DNA of 64,000 bases from UBA2256 sp964453055 (GTDB lineage: Bacteria > Spirochaetota > Spirochaetia > Treponematales > Rectinemataceae), in assembly GCA_964453055.1 (NCBI GenBank), contig CAYVOD010000003.1, positions 1 to 64,000 on the forward strand, written 5' to 3'. Shown here piece by piece: positions 8,565 through 16,201 of the stretch (its first letter is position 1; every line of letters begins with the position of its first letter). The position numbers and the translations under genes are program-made. Under the pieces are notes generated by a model, which worked only from the letters and a program-made list of their open reading frames with translations, had not been told where the DNA came from and did no database searches.

Positions 8565-9146
8565 ATGTGGAAAAGAATCTTTCTCGCCCTGATGCCGGAC
8601 GAGGATTCGCGAAGAAATCTGGCGCGTTACGCAGAGAATCTCCGAGAGCCTTTGGCAACCTATCAGCCCCGCTGGATCGATCCTGGGCTTTATCACCTGA
8701 CCTTGTATTTCTTCGGCGACGTCGAAGAAAGAGACTTGCCTCCGCTCGAGGAATCTTTCCTGGACATGGCAGACTCTCTGTCCCCTCCCCTGCTTAAGCT
8801 CCAGGACCTCTTGATTCTCCCTTCCCCCAGGAAACCGAGGGTGCTGACCCTGCGACTCTTCCTGGAACCGCCCGATGCCTTCGATCTTGTACTGAAAAGA
8901 GCCCAAGCCTTCGTCCATGCCGATCCGGCACCCTGGCTGCCCCACCTGAGCCTGGCTCGATTCAACGACCGTCGGGCAAGCCGCGCTCTGGCCGATCTCC
9001 TCAGTCCAGGACGGGCCATTCCAAAACCGCCCGCGCTCACCCTGGAACCGACTTCGATGGAACTGATGGAATCCATCCTCTCCCCCGGGGGTTCTCGCTA
9101 CGAAATCCGAAAAAGTTTCAAATTCGCGCCGAAAAACAATCTCTAA
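8565..9146 (+). CDS. thpR: RNA 2',3'-cyclic phosphodiesterase
   Basis: A member of the 2H phosphoesterase superfamily that opens 2',3'-cyclic phosphate ends on RNA (LigT/ThpR). The 193-residue length is normal. The two catalytic H-x-T/S-x motifs are present: 'HLTLYFFGDV' (His44) and 'HLSLARF' (His127), each followed by the expected strand. The N-terminal 'RIFLALMPDED' and the C-terminal 'LMESILSPGGSRYEI' also match the family. It is transcribed away from the lipoprotein operon. Confidence 0.9.
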   Translation: MWKRIFLALMPDEDSRRNLARYAENLREPLATYQPRWIDPGLYHLTLYFFGDVEERDLPPLEESFLDMADSLSPPLLKLQDLLILPSPRKPRVLTLRLFLEPPDAFDLVLKRAQAFVHADPAPWLPHLSLARFNDRRASRALADLLSPGRAIPKPPALTLEPTSMELMESILSPGGSRYEIRKSFKFAPKNNL

Positions 9147-9226
9147 GACGGAGCGCGATCTTATTCATTTTGATTTATGGTTTAAAATAGTTATTCTTTA
9201 ATATAAGACCATTCAAGGAGGCGGAC

Positions 9227-9367
9227 ATGGCAGAAAATGAAAGCGGAAAGACGAAAAAACAGGAACTTGCCAAGGATTCCAAGCTTGAACCCTGCGACAA
9301 GCCGCACACCATGGAGACGTCAAGACCCATCGACAAGGAAGAAGCCTGCGACGAGGGCGTCAAGTGA
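9227..9367 (+). CDS. 46-residue cysteine-containing peptide
   Basis: A short gene with a strong ribosome site (AAGGAGG at 9215-9221) and an ATG at 9227. The product is hydrophilic and highly charged. Two Cys residues sit in matching acidic contexts ('EPCDKP' and 'EACDEG') 20 residues apart, a possible metal site or disulfide. The pirin's GTG start overlaps its stop (GTGA), so the two are coupled. The preceding 80 nt is AT-rich and probably holds the promoter. No known family recognised. Confidence 0.6.
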   Translation: MAENESGKTKKQELAKDSKLEPCDKPHTMETSRPIDKEEACDEGVK

Positions 9368-10272
9368 GTTTGACCAGGAATGAAGGCCAGGGCTCCCAGG
9401 ATCCGCGGGATACGGGAGCCCAGGCACGCGGCGTGGGCAGGGTGCTTCACGCCCAGGCTTCGGTGGACGGGGCAGGGGTCGTCCTTAAGCGGGTTTTCGG
9501 ATTTTCCGCCGGAAATTCCTTCGACCCCTTCCTGCTGCTGGACCACTTCGGTTCCGACAAGCCGGAGGAATACATCGCGGGCTTCCCCTGGCACCCCCAC
9601 CGCGGCATCGAGACCGTGACCTATCTGCTGGCGGGCAAGGTTGCCCACGGCGATTCCATGGGCAACGAGGGGCTCATCAAGCCCGGGGACGCCCAGTGGA
9701 TGACGGCAGGCTCAGGCATAATCCATCAGGAAATGCCCCAGCCCGGCGATGAGGGCACAAGAATGGAGGGTATCCAGCTCTGGATCAATCTTCCAGCACG
9801 GCTCAAGATGACCGATCCCAGGTACAGGGCGGTGGAGGCATCCGAGATTCCTTTGATCAGGAAAGAAGGAGCCCGGATCAGCCTTCTGGCGGGTGAATTC
9901 GAGGGACACAAGGGTGCCACCCCCGATCTCTATGTACCTGTCCTGTATATGATCGTCTCTCTCGATCCTGGGGCTTCGGTCCGAATTCCCGTACCGGCAT
10001 CCTATAACGCGGCGGTCTATTGCATCGAAGGCGGAGCCGAAATCGGAGGCGCCGATCTCAAAGCCTACCAGCTTGGCCATCTGCCCGCTGGCAAAGGCGA
10101 CTATGTCGAAGCTAAAGGCTCTCTTGGCATGCCCTCCAGGTTTCTCTTAATCGCGGGACAGGCTTTGGAAGAACCGGTGGCATGGGGCGGACCGATCGTC
10201 ATGAATACCCAAGAAGAGCTGCGGCTCGCTTTTGCCGAATATCATCGCGGAGAATTCATCAAAGTCCGTTGA
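9364..10272 (+). CDS. pirin family protein
   Basis: A 302-residue bicupin. The metal-binding motif of the N-terminal cupin is visible in 'GFPWHPHRGIETVTYLL' (two His, then Glu and further His in 'GKVAHGDSMGNEG'). 'GDAQWMTAGSGIIHQEMP' and 'GIQLWINLP' then follow, and all are signatures of the pirin family. Some bacterial pirins act as quercetin 2,3-dioxygenases and others bind partner enzymes; which applies here is unknown. Translation probably starts at the GTG at 9364, overlapping the stop of the small upstream peptide; it continues with 'SLTRNEG'. Confidence 0.9.
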   Translation: MSLTRNEGQGSQDPRDTGAQARGVGRVLHAQASVDGAGVVLKRVFGFSAGNSFDPFLLLDHFGSDKPEEYIAGFPWHPHRGIETVTYLLAGKVAHGDSMGNEGLIKPGDAQWMTAGSGIIHQEMPQPGDEGTRMEGIQLWINLPARLKMTDPRYRAVEASEIPLIRKEGARISLLAGEFEGHKGATPDLYVPVLYMIVSLDPGASVRIPVPASYNAAVYCIEGGAEIGGADLKAYQLGHLPAGKGDYVEAKGSLGMPSRFLLIAGQALEEPVAWGGPIVMNTQEELRLAFAEYHRGEFIKVR

Positions 10273-10338
10273 GCTTCGGGACAATTTTGATGGCATGTTA
10301 GAGGATGAGCCCGTTTTGCCGAAATCCCTTCCAGGCTA

Positions 10339-10380
10339 TTGACTTTAATGACCGATGGTCATTAAATGACCATCGGTCAT
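10339..10380 (+). promoter_or_regulatory. tetR-family promoter covered by a palindromic operator
   Basis: A 15-bp perfect inverted repeat with a 3-nt spacer (10348-10362 and 10366-10380). Each arm is itself nearly palindromic (ATGACC...GGTCAT), giving four half-sites. It overlaps a promoter read as TTGACT (10339-10344), 17 nt, TTAAAT (10362-10367), and ends 5 nt before the TetR start codon. This geometry predicts direct repression by the TetR protein of itself and probably of the downstream operon. Confidence 0.85.
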
Positions 10381-10385
10381 ACTTT

Positions 10386-11054
10386 ATGGGAATCGAAGAA
10401 AGAAAAACAAAAGAAAAGGAAAATCGTCGCGCCCTCATTCTGCGCAAAGCCAAATCCCTCATCTTGGAGCGGGGCGTCGGCTCTTTCTCGATGCAGGATA
10501 TAGCCCAGGCCAGCGAATTGAGCAAGGCTACCCTCTACCTCTATTTCGAAAGCAAAGAGGCGATCCTCGTCGAGATTCTCCAGGAAGCTATCTCGGATTT
10601 TACCGAGTTGGCGAGACTCAGGATTCCCGCCGGCGGCACAGGTCTCCAGGCCCTCCAGGCCCTCTGGGAAACCTATCTGGAGCTTTTAGGCGAATCCCAG
10701 GATCTGGTGGTGCTCACGGGCATAAAAAACTATCTGGATCCAGAGTTCCCATTCGGCGACGCCCATACTTCCGAGAAATTCGCCAAGGCGACGGCGGGCC
10801 TGGTGGATCTCATCGAATTCCTTTTGCGCAGGGGCATGGAAGACGGATCGATCTACCATAGCGACGATCCAGCCAGGCAAGCCCGCACCGTCATCATGTT
10901 CGCCACTTCGGTCATCGACACGATCAGCCGCGTACCCCGGCCCAGGAGGGATACGGCGCTCATGGGCGAGGGAATGAGGGAAACCTTCGAGATGATCCTA
11001 CGCGGCTTGGCATCCGACAAAGTAGATCGTTCGACGCTCAGGCTCTCCTTATGA
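10386..11054 (+). CDS. TetR/AcrR family transcriptional regulator
   Basis: A 222-residue repressor. The N-terminal DNA-binding domain has the classical form: a helix from 'ALILRKAKSLILERG', then 'FSMQDIAQASELSKATLYLYF', the TetR helix-turn-helix. The rest is an all-helical ligand-binding domain. The start at 10386 is favoured because an upstream frame extension would run through the operator. There is no good Shine-Dalgarno sequence between operator and ATG, so the message may be nearly leaderless. It stands 60 nt before the RND exporter gene and most likely controls it. The inducer is probably a hydrophobic compound or the exported cargo (inference). Confidence 0.9.
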   Translation: MGIEERKTKEKENRRALILRKAKSLILERGVGSFSMQDIAQASELSKATLYLYFESKEAILVEILQEAISDFTELARLRIPAGGTGLQALQALWETYLELLGESQDLVVLTGIKNYLDPEFPFGDAHTSEKFAKATAGLVDLIEFLLRRGMEDGSIYHSDDPARQARTVIMFATSVIDTISRVPRPRRDTALMGEGMRETFEMILRGLASDKVDRSTLRLSL

Positions 11055-11114
11055 AAAGCAGATACCCGGCTTCCGAAAAATTCCTTAGCCTTCCCCCTAT
11101 CCAAGGATAACAGC

Positions 11115-13895
11115 ATGGAAAAAATATTCAGGCACCCGCGGTGGATCGTCGCCATCGTGAGCATCATAACGGTATTTTTCGCGCTCCAGATTCCCAAGGC
11201 CACGCTGGACAACAACAACTTCCGCTTCGTCCCCGACGACGACCCCGAACTTTTGGGCATGAAGTCGGTCAACGAAAGCTTCGGAAGCCAGCTTTTCATC
11301 CTGGTAGGCTTGGAGCGGAAGCACGGCACCGTGCTGGACGCCGAGTTCATAGCCAGATTGCGGGATTTTGACGCTAGGCTCGCTGAAATTCCCGTCGTCG
11401 CTTCCATCACGTCCCTGACATCCACCGATTATCTCACCGGCAGCGGGGACTCGATCATCGCCGAACCCCTGGTTCCCGAAGCTTACTCCGGCACTCGCCA
11501 AGAGGCAGCGGAGCTCAGGGAGAAAATTCTGAGCTGGGACCTGTACAAGGGCTCGCTGGTCTCCGAAGATTTCTCCAGCACCCAGGTTTTGGTCTACCTC
11601 GGCACGTCCGCGGAAGAAGCCGGCTCACCCGAGGTCGTGGCGATCCATCGATCCATCAAGCGAATAGCCGGCGAAGTCGGTTTTCCGGATTCCAATGTGT
11701 ACATAACCGGAATGCCGGTTTTCAGTTCCGTAGTGAACGACGCGATGGAAGAAGACCTGGTGCTTCTCATCCCCCTGGTCGTCTTCGTGGTCGTCCTCGT
11801 CCTCTTCCTTTCTTTCCGCCGCTTCAGCGGAGTCGTCCTTCCCTTGCTCACGGTCCTCATTTCATCGATCTGGGCGATAGGCGCCATGGCCTTGCTGGGA
11901 GTGAAGCTCTCCATTCTCTCCACGGTGCTGCCTGTCATTCTGGTAGCGGTGGGAAGCGCCTACGGCATTCATGTGGTGAGTCATTACTATGACGAACTGG
12001 CGGAAAAAGGAACCTTGAGCCGGCAAGAACACGAAGCCTTGGTCCTGGCGGTGCTGAGGCGCATAGGCAATCCCGTGCTGCTCGCCGCCCTCACCACCCT
12101 GGCCGGTTTCATTTCCTTGAGCTTTTCAAAGGTCGCCCCCATCTTCGAATTCGGCGTTTTCGCCAGCTTCGGCGTCCTGGTCGCCTTCGTCGTATCCCTG
12201 ACCCTCGTGCCGGCCATAATGATCATCAGAGGCCCGGCAAGCAAGCTACCGCGTTTCAGGATCACCGAGATGAAGCCTGGCCAGGAAGATCCCTTGAGCG
12301 GCGCCATCGCCGACGCCCTGGGCCATGTTTCGGCCAAAAAGAGGAGCGTCCTCGCGCTAGGGCTCCTGGTCATCCTGGTATCGGCTTTTTCCTTGGGGCG
12401 ATTAGTCATCGACAACGTGCTGGTGGAATACTTCAAGCCCGACACAGACGTGGTTCTTTCGGACCGATTCATAAGGGAAAAGTTCGGGGGATCCAAGTCA
12501 GTAAGCCTGGTCGTCAGTTCCGAAGAACCGGGGGGAGTACTCCGACCCGATGTGCTGGGAGCCATGGACGGCTTGGCTGCCTACCTCCGGACATCGGTTC
12601 CAGAGGTGGGCAAGACTACCGGTTTTACTGACATGATCAAGCGAATCAACCAGGTATTAAACGTCGACGAGAGCCCAGATGGCTTGCGGCCCAGGGCAGA
12701 GGTTTCCCTCGCCTCTTCCGGGACGGAGCCGGGCGATGAAGGTCTGCCTTCCTTCGGGTTCGGGGGAGGGGAAAACACGGCCGAGACCTCCGAAGCGGCG
12801 CCGCCGGCCTTCGGATTCTCAAGCTTCGGCGCTCCGGAACCCGACCCGCAGGAGCCGGACTCGCATGCACAGAGCGCAGAGTTCGCCGCTTCAGCCGAAA
12901 CCGATGCGGGCAAGCCTACAGTAAGCGACGTCCAGAGCGGCCTGGACAGGCTTACCCTGGTAGCCCTTCTCGACAAGGCGCTGGCAGAAAATGGCGGATC
13001 CGATCAGAGCGCCGCCGAACTGGTGGACAAGCTCGCCCGGGTCACCAATTACCAGGGCAGGGCGTACTACGAAATTCCCGTCGATCCGGCTCGGTACGGG
13101 AAAAAAACCGCAGAGGAACTCAGGCTCCTCATTTCCAATTACTTGGTACTGCTCTCGGGCGATATTAGCGATTTCGCCGACGATCCCCTCGAGCCAAAGT
13201 CGATCCGGATGCAGATCCAGCTCAAGACCGTGGGCCAGATCGACACCAACCGGGCAGTGGGCGCGATTCGAGGCTATATCGACGAGCGCTTCCCCAAGGA
13301 TGTCACGGTGCGGATCGCCGGCGACGCCCTGGTGGAAGGCTCTCTCAACCGCTTGGTGGTGCAATCTCAGCTCAGCTCGGTAGCCCTGTCTTTGTTGATG
13401 GTCTTCGTGATTCTTTCGGTGTTCTATCGCTCAGCCGTGGCCGGTCTCATCGGCCTGGTGCCCCTGAGCATCACGATCCTGGCCAACTTCGCGGTCATGG
13501 CCATGGCGGGTATTAAGCTCAACATAGGCACGGCCATGGTATCCAGTATCGCCGTAGGCACGGGAATCGACTACACCATCCACTACATGGCAGCGTTCCA
13601 CCACGAATACCTGGCCACGGGGGGCAAGAACAAGTTCCTGCGAAGGACCTTCCTCACCTCGGGCAAGGCCATACTTTTCAACGCGGTATCGGTGGGCGCG
13701 GGCTTCGCTGTCCTCGCCCTCTCCCAGTTCAACATCCTGGCCGAGCTGGGCATTCTCATCGCCCTGGCTATGGGCACGAGCTCCCTGGTGAGCCTGACCC
13801 TTCTGCCGGTCCTTCTCACTGTCGCTAATCCCGCATTCATCCGCAGGCCCCTGCCTTCGGATAGGAAAAAAGAATCATCGGAGGCACAATCATGA
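11115..13895 (+). CDS. RND/MMPL family transporter (HAE3-like)
   Basis: A 926-residue inner-membrane exporter with duplicated RND architecture. TM1 is at residues about 8-26 and is followed by a periplasmic domain. A five-helix block holds 'LLTVLISSIWAIGAMALLGV' and 'VAVGSAYGIHVVSHYYDEL', the sterol-sensing-like pattern of MMPL proteins. The second half repeats this with 'SSIAVGTGIDYTIHYMAAF', whose Gly/Asp residues lie in the proton-relay helix. An unusual insertion at about residues 530-600 of the second periplasmic loop is rich in Phe, Gly, Ala and acidic residues. Relatives export lipids, hopanoids or other hydrophobes. Its stop overlaps the LolA-like start (ATGA). Confidence 0.9.
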   Translation: MEKIFRHPRWIVAIVSIITVFFALQIPKATLDNNNFRFVPDDDPELLGMKSVNESFGSQLFILVGLERKHGTVLDAEFIARLRDFDARLAEIPVVASITSLTSTDYLTGSGDSIIAEPLVPEAYSGTRQEAAELREKILSWDLYKGSLVSEDFSSTQVLVYLGTSAEEAGSPEVVAIHRSIKRIAGEVGFPDSNVYITGMPVFSSVVNDAMEEDLVLLIPLVVFVVVLVLFLSFRRFSGVVLPLLTVLISSIWAIGAMALLGVKLSILSTVLPVILVAVGSAYGIHVVSHYYDELAEKGTLSRQEHEALVLAVLRRIGNPVLLAALTTLAGFISLSFSKVAPIFEFGVFASFGVLVAFVVSLTLVPAIMIIRGPASKLPRFRITEMKPGQEDPLSGAIADALGHVSAKKRSVLALGLLVILVSAFSLGRLVIDNVLVEYFKPDTDVVLSDRFIREKFGGSKSVSLVVSSEEPGGVLRPDVLGAMDGLAAYLRTSVPEVGKTTGFTDMIKRINQVLNVDESPDGLRPRAEVSLASSGTEPGDEGLPSFGFGGGENTAETSEAAPPAFGFSSFGAPEPDPQEPDSHAQSAEFAASAETDAGKPTVSDVQSGLDRLTLVALLDKALAENGGSDQSAAELVDKLARVTNYQGRAYYEIPVDPARYGKKTAEELRLLISNYLVLLSGDISDFADDPLEPKSIRMQIQLKTVGQIDTNRAVGAIRGYIDERFPKDVTVRIAGDALVEGSLNRLVVQSQLSSVALSLLMVFVILSVFYRSAVAGLIGLVPLSITILANFAVMAMAGIKLNIGTAMVSSIAVGTGIDYTIHYMAAFHHEYLATGGKNKFLRRTFLTSGKAILFNAVSVGAGFAVLALSQFNILAELGILIALAMGTSSLVSLTLLPVLLTVANPAFIRRPLPSDRKKESSEAQS

Positions 13896-14668
13896 AGAGA
13901 CGCGTCGCTCTGCTATTGGCATTGCTATCAGCCGCGGGACTGCTCTGGGCTCAAGATCAGAGCGCTGAAGAAATAATGAAGCGTTCCCGGAACCGCATAG
14001 AGGCAAAAACTGTTTCAACCCGGGCCAGGATGGTTCTGAGCGCCAAGGACGGCAGTAGCGCCGAGCGTCTCGTGGATCAGTACACTAGCACGGAAAATGG
14101 AATCGCCAAGACAATGGTGATTTTCCAGAAACCGGCCAGCGTGGCAGGCACCCGCTTCCTCACCATCGAAAACCCCGGCAAGGCGGCTGATCAGTGGATC
14201 TACCTGCCCTCCCTGGGCAAGGTGCGACGCATTGCCGCCAGCGAAGGCTCTGCTAGTTTCATGGGGACTGACCTCTCCTACGACGATCTGTCCTCGGCGG
14301 ACCGGGATCCTGACCTAGACAGCTACCGGCTGCTTCGGGAGGAAAGCCTGGGCGGGCGAAATTGCTGGGTGATAGAGGCTAAGCCCAAAAGCTCGGACTA
14401 CCAATATTCCAGAATGCTGGGCTGGATCGACAAGGAAAATTACCTTGCCTTGAAAATGGAGCTCTATGATAAAAAGGGAAAGCTGGCCAAGATCATGGAG
14501 ATGGGCGAGGTCAAGGATATCCAGGGCAGGCTCAGCCCTACCGTCACGAAGATGAGCAGCGCGCAGGCAGGTACTTCCACTACTATCTACATCGACATAA
14601 TTAAATACGACGATCCTATACCCGCCGGCGTCTTCACCGAGCGTTTCCTATCCACCGGCAGGCCCTAA
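13892..14668 (+). CDS. LolA-like outer membrane lipoprotein-sorting family protein
   Basis: A 258-residue periplasmic protein with a cleavable signal peptide ('AAGLLWAQ' at the cleavage site). The mature part has the pattern of the LolA-like superfamily member that accompanies RND genes: 'SAEEIMKRSRNRIEAKTVST', 'FLTIENPGKAADQWIYLPSL', 'VRRIAASEGSASFMGTDLSY' and 'YSRMLGWIDKENYLALKMEL'. LolA-type folds bind acyl chains in a half-barrel. It overlaps the exporter gene by 4 nt and is 13 nt from the outer-membrane gene, so it probably carries or hands over the exported hydrophobic cargo across the periplasm (inference from context). Confidence 0.85.
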   Translation: MKRRVALLLALLSAAGLLWAQDQSAEEIMKRSRNRIEAKTVSTRARMVLSAKDGSSAERLVDQYTSTENGIAKTMVIFQKPASVAGTRFLTIENPGKAADQWIYLPSLGKVRRIAASEGSASFMGTDLSYDDLSSADRDPDLDSYRLLREESLGGRNCWVIEAKPKSSDYQYSRMLGWIDKENYLALKMELYDKKGKLAKIMEMGEVKDIQGRLSPTVTKMSSAQAGTSTTIYIDIIKYDDPIPAGVFTERFLSTGRP

Positions 14669-14681
14669 GAGGAGGACAATC

Positions 14682-16049
14682 ATGAAAAAGCATCTTAAAA
14701 CCTTTGTTTTTCTCGGCCTTTTGACGCTGCTCCTCTTCTACGGCGCGCCCGCGCTAGGGGCTCAGGCTTTCGGATTCGGGGATGGCGCGGGGGCGGCCGC
14801 GGGCGGGAAAACCGACGACAGCGCGGCCGCGGATTCCGGCGCGGCCGCGGGCGGCGCCGGGGCCTTTTCCGGCCCGACCCTCGGCGGCAAGCTCACCTTC
14901 AACCTTCTAGCCTTTCCGGCCGAGCTCCTCGACGGGGACTTCAGCAACTCCGCGGCGCTGCCCGCGGCCGCGCTCACACTAAAGGCCTCGGGCTCGAAAG
15001 CCGACGCCCTCATCGCCCTCAAACTCGACAAGGACCTGCTGGCAAGCAAGCCCGAGGACATCCTCGACGAGGCCTGGCTGGGGATCTACGCCGGCCGAAC
15101 CACCATCCAGGGAGGGCTCATGCGCCTGTCCTGGGGACGGGCCGACAGCCTCAGCGTCCTGGACATTCTCAATCCCAAAAACTTGAGCGATCTCACCCTG
15201 CGGGACGAACAGGATCGGAAAATCCCCCAGCCAATGCTGAGGATCAGCCAGGGCTTCGGTCCAAGCCTGACAGCCGAATTCGCGTACCTTCCCTGGTTCG
15301 AGGGCGACAGGATCGCCATGGATGGGCCCTGGGTCCCGTCGCAGATAAAAACGTTAAAACTATTACCTGGGCTTACTTTCGCTGATATTCCAGAAACCCA
15401 TTATTTTAATTATGGCCAGGCAGGTGCACGAATAACGGCAGTTTTAAGCGGTATCGATATCGGAGCCCAATATTTTTATGGGCATTTAACGACACCCTTT
15501 TTCGATGTCTCGAAATATTATCTTGCGCAACCCGTCGATATCGGCTACAACCCCTACCAGCAAATCGGCGCGGACGCGGCCTTCGTGCTGGGAGGCTTCA
15601 ACTTCAGACTCGAGGGGGGGATCAACCTGACCGAGGATGACGAGGGTACGGACCCCTTGGCGTACAACCGGCACGTCGTCTGGTCCGCGGGTTTCGACCG
15701 CGCCCTCTTCGCCGGCATCAACCTCAATTTCCAGTCCTCGGGCAAGGTCAGGCTCCAGCATGACAAGATCACTAGCCCCCTGGACATAGAATCGGGCACG
15801 GAAAGCACCTCCACCCAGCTGGCCGCCCTTTTCTCCCGCTCCTTCCTCAGGGATACGCTAAAAGTCGAATTTTTGGGACTTATGAGCGTGGAAAAACAGG
15901 ATTACATGATCGAGCCAGGGTTGGCGCTAAACGTCGGCGATGCCGAAATAGCCCTGCGAGGCAGATACTTCGGCGGCGATTCGGAAGGCGAATTCGGACA
16001 GTTCAACGACAAGAGCTCTATAAGCCTTTCATCCAAATATGCCTTTTAA
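14682..16049 (+). CDS. outer-membrane beta-barrel protein of the RND export operon
   Basis: A 455-residue protein with a signal peptide ending 'GAPALGAQA'. The mature N-terminus is a low-complexity Gly/Ala region (about residues 27-65) starting 'FGFGDGAGAAAGG'. The rest alternates amphipathic strands and ends 'KSSISLSSKYAF', with the terminal Phe recognised by the Bam machinery. 'RLSWGRADSLSVLDILNPKN' near residue 150 is the kind of motif seen in DUF1302-like porins that pair with RND and LolA-like genes. AGGAGG lies 5 nt before the ATG. Bases about 15345-15540 have distinctly AT-richer codons than the rest of the gene. Confidence 0.78.
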   Translation: MKKHLKTFVFLGLLTLLLFYGAPALGAQAFGFGDGAGAAAGGKTDDSAAADSGAAAGGAGAFSGPTLGGKLTFNLLAFPAELLDGDFSNSAALPAAALTLKASGSKADALIALKLDKDLLASKPEDILDEAWLGIYAGRTTIQGGLMRLSWGRADSLSVLDILNPKNLSDLTLRDEQDRKIPQPMLRISQGFGPSLTAEFAYLPWFEGDRIAMDGPWVPSQIKTLKLLPGLTFADIPETHYFNYGQAGARITAVLSGIDIGAQYFYGHLTTPFFDVSKYYLAQPVDIGYNPYQQIGADAAFVLGGFNFRLEGGINLTEDDEGTDPLAYNRHVVWSAGFDRALFAGINLNFQSSGKVRLQHDKITSPLDIESGTESTSTQLAALFSRSFLRDTLKVEFLGLMSVEKQDYMIEPGLALNVGDAEIALRGRYFGGDSEGEFGQFNDKSSISLSSKYAF

Positions 16050-16137
16050 AGCTTTAACCCCATAAGCGCGGTTCGCGCTGCGGCTTTATGAAAGCCCTCC
16101 CGGCTATCGGAAAAGACGCGTTTTGTCCACGTAAACG

Positions 16138-16164
16138 AAGAGGCGGCGCTTTGCCGCCTCTTTT
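16138..16164 (+). terminator. terminator of the RND export operon
   Basis: A 10-bp stem (8 GC-rich pairs at 16140-16147 with 16153-16160, extended by two A-T pairs), a 5-nt loop and a TTTT run at 16161-16164. It lies between the convergent outer-membrane and lipid-kinase genes. The minus-strand T-run is too weak to be convincing. Confidence 0.75.
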
Positions 16165-16201
16165 AAATTCCGGCCGATTTCTTGAATGCCTGTATACCGC
16201 G

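Noticed and set aside
16050..16100. Short inverted repeats just after the outer-membrane gene
   Set aside because: Stems of 5-6 bp without a T-run; the 16138-16164 hairpin is a much better terminator.
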